From Isosphaeraceae bacterium (GTDB lineage Bacteria; Planctomycetota; Planctomycetia; Isosphaerales; Isosphaeraceae), in NCBI GenBank assembly GCA_031291845.1, contig JARLIH010000414.1, positions 1 to 64,000 of the forward strand: 64,000 bases of DNA. Direction: 5' to 3'. The notes under the pieces are model-generated. The model made no database searches and had not been told where the DNA came from. It saw nothing but the letters and a program-made list of their open reading frames with translations. Positions 18,382 to 27,977 of this stretch are shown in pieces (within the stretch, counting starts at the first letter, position 1; every line of letters starts with the position of its first letter). The translations under genes and the position numbers were made by a program.

Positions 18382-19974
18382 ATGAACGCGGTCGTGCCGG
18401 TACGGCGGGCCTTGTTGAGCGTTTCGGACAAGGCAGGGTTGATTGAGCTGGGTCGCGCGCTGGCCGCGCGGGGCGTGCACCTGCTCGCCAGCGGCGGGAC
18501 GCGCACGGCCCTCGTCGCGGCGGGGCTGGACGTCACGGAAGTCTCGGCCTATACGGGCCAACCCGAGATCCTCGGCGGGCGGGTCAAAACGCTCCACCCG
18601 AAGCTGCACGGCGGTATCCTCGCGCGCCGCGACGTTCCCGAAGACCTCGCCGCGCTCCAGGCGCAGGGGATCGAGCCGATCGACCTCGTGGTCGTGAACC
18701 TTTACCCGTTCGAGGCCACCGTGGCTCGTGCGGGAGTGACGTTTGAAGAAGCCGTCGAGAACATCGACATCGGCGGGCCCAGCCTGATCCGGGGTGCGGC
18801 CAAGAACCACGCTCACGTCGCGGTCGTCGTTGACCCCGCCCAGTACCCGGAGCTGCTCAGCCAGCTCGAAGCGCACGGCGGGACCACGGCCGATTTTCGG
18901 CGCACGCTGGCTTCCGCCGTCTTCGAGCGCACGGCCCAGTACGACCGGATGATCGCCGACTACCTGGCGCGGACCGAACCGGGCGAGACGAACGAGGTGT
19001 TTCCGCGCGTGTTTGCCCCCGCCTTCGAGCGCCGGCAGGTCCTGCGTTACGGCGAGAACCCGCACCAGCGTGCGGCGTTCTACGTCGAGCCCGGCACGAA
19101 AGGGCCGAACCTGGCAACGGCGCAGGTGCTGCACGGCAAGGAGCTGTCTTACAACAACCTGCTCGACCTCGACAGCGCGCTGCGGTTGATCCGCCTCTTC
19201 GCCGAACCCGCGGCGACGATCCTGAAGCACAACAACCCCTGTGGCGCAGCGGTCGCCGAGAGTCTCGACCAGGCGTTCGAGTTGGCCTACGAAGGGGACC
19301 CGGTCAGCGCTTTCGGCGGGATCGTCGGACTGAACCGGACGCTCGACCGTGCGACGGCCGAACGCCTGTGTGTCCCCGGGCGCTTCATCGAGGCGATCAT
19401 TGCCCCCGGCTACGAACCCGATGCAGTGGCGCTTCTGACCACGAAGCCGACGTGGCGGAACAGCGTGCGCCTGCTCGCGTTGAATGCGCCGATTGGCCCC
19501 GAAATCCCCGCGCCGGGGGGCTTCGACCTCCGGCGGCTCGAAGGGGGCCTGCTTGCCCAGGACTGGGACGCGATGGAAGCGGAGCCCGCCGCCGGAGAGG
19601 CCGTTACCCGCCGTGCGCCGACGTCCGACGAACGTGCCGCGCTCGGCTTTGCCTGGCGGGTCTGTCAGGCGGTGAAGTCGAACGCGATCGTGCTGGCCAA
19701 AGGCCGTCAGCTCGTGGGCGTCGGCGCAGGGCAGATGAGCCGGCTCGACTCGGTGCGGATCGCCGTGTCCAAGGCGGGCGGCCGTGCCCAGGGGGCCGTG
19801 CTGGCCTCCGATGCGTTCTTCCCCTTCCGTGACGGCCCCGACGCCGCCGCCGCGGCGGGGGTGACCGCGCTGATCCAGCCGGGCGGCTCGAAGCGTGACG
19901 ACGATACGCTCAAGTCGTGTGACGAACACGGGATGGCGATGATCCTGACGGGCCGCCGCCATTTCCGCCATTGA
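18382..19974 (+). CDS. purH: Bifunctional AICAR formyltransferase / IMP cyclohydrolase
   Basis: PurH catalyses the last two steps of IMP synthesis. The start [20 protein letters not shown] is chosen because the N-terminal MGS-like cyclohydrolase domain begins there and a terminator lies just upstream. The domain contains [20 protein letters not shown] and [20 protein letters not shown]. The formyltransferase domain contains [48 protein letters not shown] and the C-terminal [13 protein letters not shown]. Length about 530 residues, normal for the family. A second purine gene, purA, is at 53950-55242. Confidence 0.97.
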   Translation: MNAVVPVRRALLSVSDKAGLIELGRALAARGVHLLASGGTRTALVAAGLDVTEVSAYTGQPEILGGRVKTLHPKLHGGILARRDVPEDLAALQAQGIEPIDLVVVNLYPFEATVARAGVTFEEAVENIDIGGPSLIRGAAKNHAHVAVVVDPAQYPELLSQLEAHGGTTADFRRTLASAVFERTAQYDRMIADYLARTEPGETNEVFPRVFAPAFERRQVLRYGENPHQRAAFYVEPGTKGPNLATAQVLHGKELSYNNLLDLDSALRLIRLFAEPAATILKHNNPCGAAVAESLDQAFELAYEGDPVSAFGGIVGLNRTLDRATAERLCVPGRFIEAIIAPGYEPDAVALLTTKPTWRNSVRLLALNAPIGPEIPAPGGFDLRRLEGGLLAQDWDAMEAEPAAGEAVTRRAPTSDERAALGFAWRVCQAVKSNAIVLAKGRQLVGVGAGQMSRLDSVRIAVSKAGGRAQGAVLASDAFFPFRDGPDAAAAAGVTALIQPGGSKRDDDTLKSCDEHGMAMILTGRRHFRH

Positions 19975-20150
19975 GAGGCAATTTCCCGCAAGGGTGGGCA
20001 CTGCCGACCACTCCTACTTCGCGTTATCCCTGCCACTGCGGGTCGTGGTCTTTTCGGTGACCCGAAAGAACGCGTCGTCATGCAAGAGGGCGGCGGGGGG
20101 CACGATCTGCCGCCCGGCGCGGGCTGTCTCGTTCAGGGTCGTCAATAAAA

Positions 20151-20186
20151 CGGCCCGCCGCGAGAGCGTGGTCTCGCGGCGGGCCG
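20151..20186 (-). terminator. Intrinsic terminator of the Gly/Tyr-rich gene
   Basis: A perfect 15-bp stem (20151-20165 with 20172-20186), loop of six bases. Read on the minus strand it is followed by TTTTATT, and it begins 27 bp after the stop at 20213. This is one of the clearest rho-independent terminators in the window. It may also stop rightward readthrough from purH. Confidence 0.88.
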
Positions 20187-20212
20187 TGGTTCGATTTGGC
20201 TCGGGCGGGCCG

Positions 20213-22495
20213 TCAATGGTGACCGCCGCCGTGCCCTCCCCCGCCACCGAATCCGCCGCCCATGTGGCCCATTCCGCCGCCGCCGAACCCACCCGCGTGA
20301 CCGCCGCCGAACCCGGCACCGCCGAAGCCGCCTCCATAGCCCCCCACGTGGGGTGCGTAGCCGCCGCCACCCCCACCCATATGAGGCGCGTAGCCACCGC
20401 CACCCATGTGGGGCGCGTAGCCGCCGCCGTAACCACCGCCGAGAGGGGCCGAGTGGTTGATGGCCGGTCCGTAGTGCGTTTGCGGCCCCCCGCCGCCCAG
20501 TCCTCCCAGGTGCGCCGGAGCCATTCCCGCTCCGCCCAGGTGGTTGGCCCCGAGCCCTGCGCCTCCCTGCGTCCCCAAGTGGCTCAACCCGTTGGCCCCG
20601 AGACCTCCCGTTCCTGCGCCGTGGAGGGCCGATGGTCCGCCTCCGAGCCCACCCATGGCGCCACCGCCGTTGCGCAGGCCCGTGGCCGCGCCACCCATGT
20701 GCCCCAAAGTGCCGTTGCCAAGACCCGCGTTGCCGAGATGAGCGGCGCCCACACCGTTCCCCGCGTGGTTAAGGCCCGTGCCGTTCATACCGCCGTTCCC
20801 CGCGGCCCGCGCGGCCGTGTGGGTCATCGACGTGTGCTGAACTCCGTTGTACCCCGTGTGCCAGCTTCCGGTGTTCGAGGTCAAACCATGATGCGCGGAC
20901 GCGTTCGCGCCTGTCCCATTTGCATGTTGGGTCAGCGAAGCGTTGTGCGTGAACGGGTTGGCATAGGCCCGCGACGCCGGCGGCGACGCGACCCCGTGTC
21001 CGTGGTTGAACCCGTTATTCCTCAACCCCGCGTGGGCGGCGTTGCCGAAGTTGTTGTTTACCGTCCGCGAGATGTTGACGTTCCGGTTAAAACTGTTATT
21101 GAATTGGTTACCCGCCCACCGGTTGCCCGGCGCGAACGGATAATGACCGTGCCCGCCCCAGCCTCCATGTCCCCACCCGCCGCGGTGGCCCCAACCGCCG
21201 TAACCCCATGGGTAGCCGAAGCCCCATCCGCCGAAGCCCAGCAGGCCATACCCCAGCCCGAAGCCGAGGCCGTACCCCAGCCCGTAGCCGAATCCACCCA
21301 GGAACGGATAGCCGTAGCCGTAGCCACCATAGCCGTAACCGAGTCCGTAGCCGTAGCCACCGTAGCCGTAGCCACCGTAGCCGAGTCCGTAACCGTAGTA
21401 CGGCATGCCGAATCCGAACGCCGAGCCCAGGAGACCGCAGCCGAGCATACCTCCGCCGTAACCACCGCCGTACCCGCCGTAGCCATAGCCGTAATAGCTC
21501 GGGCTGGTGTAATACGGGTAGCCGAACGACCCGTAGTACGGGTAGTCGAGGTAGCCGTAGTAGTTGCCGAGGTAGCCGTACTGAGCGTAGCCGTAGTAGC
21601 GGCCGGTCGGGTCGTAGTAGCAGCCGGGGTAGCCGTCGTAATAGGAGTTCGGACGGCCGAAGGCCCCGTAGAGCTGCCCGTAGCTGTCGGGTGTGACCTG
21701 CGAGTATGGCTGATAGATTGTGTTGCCGTTGCGCGCGTCGGGTGCGACCTGGGCCGGGGTGAAGAGGGTGCCGCGGTCTTCCAGAGTGCGGTCCCAATAG
21801 CCTTCCTGGAACGCCCAGCCTTCAGGTTGCTTGATCCACTGCGCGGGAACCCACGACCAGCCGGGCTGGGCCTTGGACCAGAACCCGGGCTTCCACACAA
21901 CGCCGTCGGCGTCTGGAAAATACTGGCCGGGAATCCAGAAGTATTCCTGACCCGGTGATTCCCCCGGATTGTCGTCTGGGTGTTCCGCCGGCGGCCCGTT
22001 CTTGCGGAAGTCGATCCGATCGGTCTTCCGGTCGGACCAGAACCCGGGGACGCGATACCACCCCTGGTCGTCGCGCCGCCAGTAACCGTTCACCCAAAAC
22101 TTGCCCGGAGGCGGCACGCGCCACGTGCCCGTGACCCAGACGAAGTCGCGCCGGTTCTTGTCCCAGTCGTAATAACCCTCGATCCACTGCGCGTTCGGAT
22201 CGGGCGAATCGACACCGGGGCGCTCGACGATCGGCGGCGGGGGTGACTTCGCGACGTGGTCGACGTCGCGGTCCTTGGGCGGGGAGAGGAACGCCTCGTG
22301 GAGCGGGCCGGTCATCAGGGGTTTCACGGGCCGGTCGCGGTCGTTGTCGGCCGCGGCGGGTGCCGGGTCGGCGATCGGTGCCAGCTCCGGATTGAGGCGT
22401 GGCGCCTCCGGGGGCGGCGGGTCCTGCGCGGCCCGGAGACCGCCGCGAGGCACCAACAGGCACACTCCCAACCCAAGGACGAGGAAGCGATTCAT
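20213..22495 (-). CDS. Secreted Gly/Tyr-rich protein with W-x-G-x-W/Y repeats
   Basis: A 760-residue exported protein. The start MNRFLVLGLGVCLLVPRGGLRA is a signal peptide. Residues about 80-260 carry tryptophan/tyrosine repeats (WIEGYYDWDKN, WVTGTWRVPPPGKFW, VNGYWRRDDQGWYRVPGFW) of the WxxGxW type seen in planctomycete envelope proteins. The middle is a long run of GYGYGG-type repeats, then a His/Asn/Gly-rich half ending in GGGFGGGGGHGGGHH. Such sequences are likely extracellular or wall-associated and may be disordered, adhesive or metal-binding. I do not know the function. A terminator follows. Confidence 0.8.
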   Translation of the reverse strand: MNRFLVLGLGVCLLVPRGGLRAAQDPPPPEAPRLNPELAPIADPAPAAADNDRDRPVKPLMTGPLHEAFLSPPKDRDVDHVAKSPPPPIVERPGVDSPDPNAQWIEGYYDWDKNRRDFVWVTGTWRVPPPGKFWVNGYWRRDDQGWYRVPGFWSDRKTDRIDFRKNGPPAEHPDDNPGESPGQEYFWIPGQYFPDADGVVWKPGFWSKAQPGWSWVPAQWIKQPEGWAFQEGYWDRTLEDRGTLFTPAQVAPDARNGNTIYQPYSQVTPDSYGQLYGAFGRPNSYYDGYPGCYYDPTGRYYGYAQYGYLGNYYGYLDYPYYGSFGYPYYTSPSYYGYGYGGYGGGYGGGMLGCGLLGSAFGFGMPYYGYGLGYGGYGYGGYGYGLGYGYGGYGYGYPFLGGFGYGLGYGLGFGLGYGLLGFGGWGFGYPWGYGGWGHRGGWGHGGWGGHGHYPFAPGNRWAGNQFNNSFNRNVNISRTVNNNFGNAAHAGLRNNGFNHGHGVASPPASRAYANPFTHNASLTQHANGTGANASAHHGLTSNTGSWHTGYNGVQHTSMTHTAARAAGNGGMNGTGLNHAGNGVGAAHLGNAGLGNGTLGHMGGAATGLRNGGGAMGGLGGGPSALHGAGTGGLGANGLSHLGTQGGAGLGANHLGGAGMAPAHLGGLGGGGPQTHYGPAINHSAPLGGGYGGGYAPHMGGGGYAPHMGGGGGGYAPHVGGYGGGFGGAGFGGGHAGGFGGGGMGHMGGGFGGGGGHGGGHH

Positions 22496-22840
22496 GGCGA
22501 GCACTCCGCCAGACGAATGGACCGTGGCGAACACCAGCAGCCTTAGACTTTACGCGGGCGGGCACGCCTGGGACCGATTCACGGCGAAACTTTCCACCTA
22601 AACGATCCGGTTCGGCCTGTCCGATGAGCCCTGAAGGCGGTTAAGGACTCATCTATTCTAACCACAAGAGGCAATGGATATGCCAGAATTTGCCCCTCAC
22701 TCCCAGAAACAGGACGACCTGGCACACACGTTGCGATTATTCGGACAATCGGCCTTTTAAGACCCCCGGGACTCAGGCTCTCACCGCAGAATCCTGGTCC
22801 CGGGCGCGACAGATCCCTGGTGCGGGACTGGTCGAACCTG
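22496..22840. other. Intergenic region with a sigma-54-like promoter motif
   Basis: The region separates two leftward genes and must contain the promoter of the Gly/Tyr-rich gene. On the plus strand it holds a -24/-12 type motif (see next entry). No small coding frame is supported. Confidence 0.4.
22720..22734 (+). promoter_or_regulatory. Candidate sigma-54 (-24/-12) promoter element
   Basis: TGGCAC and TTGC are separated by exactly five bases, matching the TGGCACG-N4-TTGC consensus. The direction is rightward, into the antisense of the DUF1501 gene, so it would drive an antisense or small RNA rather than a protein gene. The match could be chance. rpoN is present at 2576-4018. Confidence 0.3.
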
Positions 22841-24085
22841 TCATGCGAGTCGCAGGAGGGGGAGAGGGGCGAAGCCGGGGCCGAGTATCGCCTCGGACGG
22901 GCACCCGAGCCAACGTTCGAGCAGCTCGGCGTAGATGTTCCGGAAGTCGGTATGGTGCTTGAGGTCGCCGTCGTCGAGTGTTTCCAGGCTGGGATGCTCG
23001 CCGATCAGTCCGGCCTTGACGACCGGGCCGACCAGCAGCACCGGTGCAGCCGCGCCGTGGTCGGTGCCGAGTGAGGCGTTCTCGCGCACCCGTCGTCCAA
23101 ACTCGCTGAAGGTCAAGACGGCCACACGGTCGGCCTGGCCGGCTGTGCTGAGGTCCGCGTGGAACGCCGCGACGGAATCCGAGAGCTCGTTCAGAAGGGC
23201 CGCGTGTGCCCCGAGCTGGTTGGCGTGGGTGTCGAAACCGTCGAGCGAGGTGTAATAGATACGCGTCCCGAACCCGGCCTTGATCATCTGTGCGACCAGC
23301 TCCAGCCGCTTCGCCAGGCCGTAGGCGGGGTATTTCGAGCCCGTCGCCGGGGTGAGTTGCTCCAGGCGCTGGCTCGAGTCGTAGGCTGTGAGCGTACTGC
23401 GGCGGAGGAAGCCGAGCAACGGGTCGTCCGCGCCTCGGTCGAGCCGGGCGGCCTGGTCGAGCGCGTCGCGCTCGGCCCGTTTCTCGCCCGCGCTGCCGGT
23501 GAGCTGGAGGCGGTACTGCTCGAGGCTGGCGACCGATGGGACTTCGGTCCGTTTGGACTTGAGGGCAAGCGGTAGCGAGCGGCCACCGATGTGCAGGGCC
23601 CGCGAATCTTCACCCGGCTTCGTGGCTGCGTTGTCGACGGTGCGCCCGAGCCAGCCGGTTTCGACGGCTCCGGTTTCGAGGCGCGCGGTCTCCCAGATCT
23701 CCATCGAGCGGAAGTGCGAGCGATCCGGGTTCGGGTAGCCGACCCCTTGCACGACCGCGAGCCGGCCGTCCTCGAGCAGTTTCGCCATCTGCCCCATCGC
23801 GGGGTGGAGCCCGATCTCTTTCGTGATCTTGTGGATCTGGCCCGCGGGCAGCCTCAGCACGCGCCGGTTGCGGGTGTAGCCGTCGAGACCGTGCGGCACG
23901 ACGGTGTTCAGGCCGTCGTTGCCGCCGAGCAACTGCACGACGACCACGACGCGGTCGTTCGTCTTCTCCGACGATGCAGCGCGGGCCGATTGGCTCAGGA
24001 AGGCGGGAATTGTCGGCGCTCCCATCGACACGAGCGTGCTGGCGGCGAGCGACGACTTGAGAAAAGCGCGGCGATGGGATTGCAT
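22841..24085 (-). CDS. DUF1501 domain protein with Tat-type signal
   Basis: A 414-residue exported protein of the DUF1501 family, abundant in planctomycetes and distantly related to sulfatase/alkaline phosphatase folds. The start MQSHRRAFLKSSLAASTLVS is chosen because it gives a twin-arginine-like signal (RRAFLK). Family motifs include VVVVQLLGGNDGLNTVVPHG near the start, GFDTHANQLGAHAALLNELS, and TFSEFGRRVRENASLGTDHG AAAP near the end. It follows the DUF1800 gene in the same operon, the standard pairing. Biochemical role unknown. Confidence 0.93.
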   Translation of the reverse strand: MQSHRRAFLKSSLAASTLVSMGAPTIPAFLSQSARAASSEKTNDRVVVVVQLLGGNDGLNTVVPHGLDGYTRNRRVLRLPAGQIHKITKEIGLHPAMGQMAKLLEDGRLAVVQGVGYPNPDRSHFRSMEIWETARLETGAVETGWLGRTVDNAATKPGEDSRALHIGGRSLPLALKSKRTEVPSVASLEQYRLQLTGSAGEKRAERDALDQAARLDRGADDPLLGFLRRSTLTAYDSSQRLEQLTPATGSKYPAYGLAKRLELVAQMIKAGFGTRIYYTSLDGFDTHANQLGAHAALLNELSDSVAAFHADLSTAGQADRVAVLTFSEFGRRVRENASLGTDHGAAAPVLLVGPVVKAGLIGEHPSLETLDDGDLKHHTDFRNIYAELLERWLGCPSEAILGPGFAPLPLLRLA

Positions 24086-24112
24086 AGGGTGCTGTCCTTG
24101 GATGGGATCATT

Positions 24113-24156
24113 CGTAGGGTGCATGAAAGGAACCGGTGCCTTTCATGCACCCTACG
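24113..24156. repeat. 44-bp palindrome between DUF1800 and DUF1501 genes
   Basis: Perfect 18-bp arms (24113-24130 and 24139-24156) with an 8-base loop containing ACCGGT, itself self-complementary. It overlaps the DUF1800 stop codon (24152-24154) and lies 28 bp before the DUF1501 start. It resembles short dispersed palindromes common between planctomycete genes. It could form a hairpin in the operon mRNA and modulate expression of the second gene. Confidence 0.75.
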
Positions 24157-25480
24157 CAAGCTGGTACTCGGGCGATGTCAGAACCAGGGCGGGCATCTCC
24201 TTGGCCGAGGCCTGCTCGATCCGCTGTCGCACCCTGGGGTCAAACCCGTCCTGCACGAGCAGGTCGACCAGAAACTTCGCCCCTTGCTTCAGCGCTGGGA
24301 CGCTTGCCCGCTCTTTGTCGGCGAGCAGGGACAACACGAAGTTCGTGCGGGCGAGCATCGTCGTCGAGTTGGCCCACGCAGCGCCCCATTCCCAGCCGGC
24401 GACGCTCGGCGGGGCGTAGAGGTTCTGGCCCATCCGGCCGCACGCTTCGGCCAGGGTGTCGGCCTGCACGGTGGGCCTGAACACTTCAAGGGCGCGGATC
24501 GTGCCGATCGTGTGCTCGACGGGGCACTTCACCCGCCGCCGCCGCAGGGCGGGGTCGTGGAATAGTTGCGAGCGCAGGATCGTTTCCACGACGGACCGCA
24601 CGTTGTACCGCGACTCGCGGAACCGCCGGGCCAGGGGGGCGATCAACTCGGGGGTAACGGGGTCGACTTCGGTGATGAAATAGCGGATGAGCTTGCCGCA
24701 CAAAAACTCAGCGCATGCGGGTTGGTCGAGCAAGAGCGGAGGAACGTCGTCGCCGTCGAACCGGCCGGTCCGGCCGAGGATCGTCTTGGGGCCGTCGTCG
24801 TGCTGGGCGACGATCTCCTGGAACCGGTCGCGGACCACGAACCAGCCGGTGAAGGCGCGTGCGGCCTCCTGGATGTCTTGCTCGCTGTAGCGACCGCGCC
24901 CGAGCGTGAAGAGCTCCATGACCTCGCGGGCGTAGTTCTCGTTCGGCCGGGCCTTGCGGTTGGCCGTCGAGTCGAGCCAGATCAGCATGGCCGGGTCTTT
25001 GCCGACCGCGGCGACAAGGGCCTCGAAGTCGCCCAGGGCATGCGTCCGAAACAGGTCGTTCTGGCGCTGCATGAGCGCGGGGTTTTGCACCTTGGCGTTC
25101 GACGTGGCGAAGTGGTTGTGCCAGAACAGGGTCATCCGCTCGCGGAGGGGGTGAGCGGTGAAGATCATGCGGTAGAGCCAGATTCCCTGCAACCGGGGCA
25201 AGACGGCCGCGGGGGCGAGCTGGCGGCCCATGTCGTCGAGCAGGGCTTCGAAGGCGGCCGCGGGCTTGCCGTCGGGCGTTTGGGCTTCGCCGTCGAGCAG
25301 CCGCGTGATGCTCGCCGCGGGACCATCGCGGAGGTCGCGCTCCAGGGTCGTCCAAGGGGCGGCGAACCCAGCGCGGCGGTGCAGGTGCGCCACGCGCGGC
25401 AGGTCCCAAGGGTCGCTCGCGCCCGGCTCGAACGGGGACCAGGCGCGTGCGGGGTCCGACAGGAGAGGAGGGGGGCTCAT
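24152..25480 (-). CDS. DUF1800 family protein
   Basis: A 442-residue protein of the DUF1800 family. Hallmarks include HLHRRAGFAAPWTTLERDLR near the start, MTLFWHNHFATSNAKVQNPA, NENYAREVMELFTLGRGRYS, and the C-terminal MGQNLYAPPSVAGWEWGAAW. No signal peptide is obvious. It is the middle gene of a three-gene leftward operon, 16 bp after the secreted protein gene and 66 bp before DUF1501. DUF1800 and DUF1501 proteins nearly always occur together; their joint function is not known. Confidence 0.93.
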   Translation of the reverse strand: MSPPPLLSDPARAWSPFEPGASDPWDLPRVAHLHRRAGFAAPWTTLERDLRDGPAASITRLLDGEAQTPDGKPAAAFEALLDDMGRQLAPAAVLPRLQGIWLYRMIFTAHPLRERMTLFWHNHFATSNAKVQNPALMQRQNDLFRTHALGDFEALVAAVGKDPAMLIWLDSTANRKARPNENYAREVMELFTLGRGRYSEQDIQEAARAFTGWFVVRDRFQEIVAQHDDGPKTILGRTGRFDGDDVPPLLLDQPACAEFLCGKLIRYFITEVDPVTPELIAPLARRFRESRYNVRSVVETILRSQLFHDPALRRRRVKCPVEHTIGTIRALEVFRPTVQADTLAEACGRMGQNLYAPPSVAGWEWGAAWANSTTMLARTNFVLSLLADKERASVPALKQGAKFLVDLLVQDGFDPRVRQRIEQASAKEMPALVLTSPEYQLA

Positions 25481-25496
25481 GTCGCGTTTGTCCTTA

Positions 25497-27272
25497 TCAA
25501 CGGCCGAGCACGAACTCCAGGTTGACCTTGAGCGCGTCGGCGGCGTCCTGGACGGTCAGACGTCCGTGTCCCAGGTAGCGAAGGACGCTCAAGAGGGTTC
25601 CGACCTCGGCTTCGGCCTGCGCCTTGTCGTTTCCCTTCTCGAGCATGTTCTGCATGACGATGCGGTTACGGTTCAGCTCGAGCAGGCCTGCGAGCACGCC
25701 GCCGTCCGCTTCGAGGGCGAGCGTCGCCTGCCCCGGCTTGGCGGGGGCCTTCAGCGTCTTGATCAGGTCGCGGGTCAGCCCGAGGCTTGAGCTGATGATG
25801 AAGTGGCTGTCGACCTGAGCGGCGGACGGGCTGTAGTTGTGGCGGTAGTGGACCGGTTCCTTGCCATTCGCGGGGGAGTCTTTCGAAGGCATGAAACGGG
25901 TCGTCGCGATGGTGACTCCCTCGAACGTCTCGGAGCCGAGCTCCAGCGGCGGCGCCTTGCTTTGGGCCGCGTTGAGGTTGGCCAGCCCGGCGATCGACTG
26001 GAACGCGACTTTGAGCCGCTGGGCGAAATCGTCGTCATCGGGCTTCAGGTCAATCACGAGCGCGACGGCCGGATACTTGAGGTCGGGAGCGGGCTTCATC
26101 GCGCCGTAGTCTTGCTGCGCCACGACGACCCGCCAGTGGGGCTGCAATGCGCCGAGGACGCCCGCGCCGAAGTCGCGCCCGCCGAAGAACTGGCCGGCGA
26201 CCGTGTCGAGCTGGGCCAGCCCCTGGACTTCCTCGGGTGCGAGCAAATCGGCGCGTGTCTCCCAGAGTGCCGAGAGGTCGCGCCAGAGGCTGATGCTCGC
26301 GATCGTCCCCGGCGGATTCAGGAGGGGGGCCGACGTCGTGCCGGTCGGCGGGACGTAGCCTTTGTACGGGGCGCCGTAGCCGCCGGCAGGCGCGGGAAGT
26401 GTCACGTCGGCGGCCAGCCGGCCGTCGCTCCACGATAGGCTTGCCGCGACCCAGGGGCCCTTCCGCAGCGCTTCGATCCAGGACCCGAAGAACAAGGTCT
26501 GCGGCAGCTTTGTCTTTTCCGGAACGCTGAACTTCTGGGCGTCGAGCTGCCGTAGCCGCTCGAGCCGCGCGTAGCCCCACGCGAGCCCCCCGGGTTTGAC
26601 CTGGGCGTGCCGCGCCTTCCAGCCGGCGTCGTCGACAATCGAGCCACCGTCCTTGGGGCCGTCGACGACGCGGTCCACCAGCATCTTGACCGTGTCACCA
26701 CGATCGGCGATGACGAGGACGTCTTGCACGATCGCGTACGCTCCCTTCTCGCCGGAGGCGTAGCCCGTGAAGCCGCGGTACTCCGCACTCTTGACCGGGT
26801 CGGGGTTCCCCTTGACGGCGGCGTCCTTGCGGGCGAGCTCCAGCAGCGTGGTGTTCGCCCGTTTCAGGAACGCTGGGTCGCGCGGCGCGACGAGGAGATA
26901 GATGGTCGGCGCCTTGCCTTCCCCGGCCTCGACCGCCAGCACCGCCCCGCCCCCCACGAGGTCGCGCAGGCCCTTGTCCCACGTGGTGTCGAGCTGCCCT
27001 GCGATCAGGTCGAGGACCTGGCGCCCGCGCTGGTAGTCGTCGCTCTTGATGTACCGGGAGTAGACCGGGATCGTGCCGAGCAGCTTCTGGAAGGACACGC
27101 CGGTCACCTGGTCGAGCAGCTCCGCGGGGCGCGCAGCTTCAACGTAGATGACGGCATCGTTGCCGACCCAGCGCGAAATCTTCGGGACCTCCCCGCGCGC
27201 CGGCAGGGCCGCCCCGAACGTCAGTACCACGGGGGCCAAAATGCCCAAACGGATCCCGAGCCTTCGCGCCAT
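25497..27272 (-). CDS. Secreted protein of unknown function upstream of DUF1800
   Basis: A 591-residue exported protein. The start MARRLGIRLGILAPVVLTFG is chosen because a strong ribosome site GAGGAGGT lies five bases upstream and a signal peptide follows. The open frame continues upstream without coding character. The mature protein contains NDAVIYVEAARPAELLDQV, a repeated beta/alpha pattern, LKPDDDDFAQRLKVAFQSIA and EADGGVLAGLLELNRNRIVM. It resembles secreted planctomycete proteins of the DUF3352-like kind, but I am not sure of the family. It leads the DUF1800/DUF1501 operon. Confidence 0.75.
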   Translation of the reverse strand: MARRLGIRLGILAPVVLTFGAALPARGEVPKISRWVGNDAVIYVEAARPAELLDQVTGVSFQKLLGTIPVYSRYIKSDDYQRGRQVLDLIAGQLDTTWDKGLRDLVGGGAVLAVEAGEGKAPTIYLLVAPRDPAFLKRANTTLLELARKDAAVKGNPDPVKSAEYRGFTGYASGEKGAYAIVQDVLVIADRGDTVKMLVDRVVDGPKDGGSIVDDAGWKARHAQVKPGGLAWGYARLERLRQLDAQKFSVPEKTKLPQTLFFGSWIEALRKGPWVAASLSWSDGRLAADVTLPAPAGGYGAPYKGYVPPTGTTSAPLLNPPGTIASISLWRDLSALWETRADLLAPEEVQGLAQLDTVAGQFFGGRDFGAGVLGALQPHWRVVVAQQDYGAMKPAPDLKYPAVALVIDLKPDDDDFAQRLKVAFQSIAGLANLNAAQSKAPPLELGSETFEGVTIATTRFMPSKDSPANGKEPVHYRHNYSPSAAQVDSHFIISSSLGLTRDLIKTLKAPAKPGQATLALEADGGVLAGLLELNRNRIVMQNMLEKGNDKAQAEAEVGTLLSVLRYLGHGRLTVQDAADALKVNLEFVLGR

Positions 27273-27473
27273 GCGCCACCTCCTCGTGCCGACTGCCGAT
27301 TCACCGGGTTTACGCTCACGACTACCCGCCGGAACTCGCCCGGGTTTCAGAGTTTCACCATTGCGGGCGGTCCAGGTGCGGTTGTCGGAGTCTGGTCGGG
27401 CGAGTAAAATTGATGAGGCAACCTCGCGATGTCTCCCCTCCCGAATCAATTCAAGTCTGGCTGGGGAATCCCC

Positions 27474-27977
27474 ATGAAAGCCGAACTGGTGCCCGACAAC
27501 GGGGACCCGCCGATACCGATCACCAAGGACATCACCGTCGTCGGGCGCCGGGAGTTTTGCGACATCGTCATCAACGACGCGAGTCTCTCCAAGCGGCACT
27601 GCGTCCTGGTGAAGACGGACGGCCTAATCGTGATTCGCGACCTGGCGAGCACCAACGGCACCAAGGTCAAAGGCCAGCGCATCCGGTGGGCGGCCCTGCT
27701 GCCCGACGACCGGATCGCATTCGGCAGCTACAAGTTGCGGCTCTACCTCGGTGCCGATGACGCGCCGAGCCCGTCGGAGTTACCCCGAGGGCGCGCACAG
27801 GTCCCCGTTGCCCAGCGCCCCGGCGTGTCCCCTGGCAATAGCGCCACCCAACGGCCGACACCCAAGCAGGACGACTACTGGGACGAAGACGACGGCGACT
27901 CCGGCTGGCGCGCCGCGGCCGAGTCGCCGCCGCTGGCGATCCTGGACGACGACGACGAAATTATCGAGCTGGAATGA
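27474..27977 (+). CDS. FHA domain protein
   Basis: A 167-residue cytoplasmic protein. Residues about 1-95 are a forkhead-associated domain that binds phosphothreonine peptides: GRREFCDIVINDASLSKRHC contains the conserved GR, S and H, and LASTNGTKVKGQRI carries the NG motif. The rest is a Pro-rich linker and a very acidic tail (DDYWDEDDGDSG, LDDDDEIIELE). The start at 27474 has GGGGA seven bases upstream; an ATG 15 codons earlier is possible. No kinase gene is adjacent. It is divergent from the secreted protein gene at 27272. Confidence 0.9.
   Translation: MKAELVPDNGDPPIPITKDITVVGRREFCDIVINDASLSKRHCVLVKTDGLIVIRDLASTNGTKVKGQRIRWAALLPDDRIAFGSYKLRLYLGADDAPSPSELPRGRAQVPVAQRPGVSPGNSATQRPTPKQDDYWDEDDGDSGWRAAAESPPLAILDDDDEIIELE

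Noticed and set aside
19994-21958. A 654-codon rightward open frame
   Set aside because: It is antisense to the Gly/Tyr-rich gene. Its Val/Ala/Thr-rich product mirrors the opposite-strand repeats, and it has no ribosome site, signal or domain.
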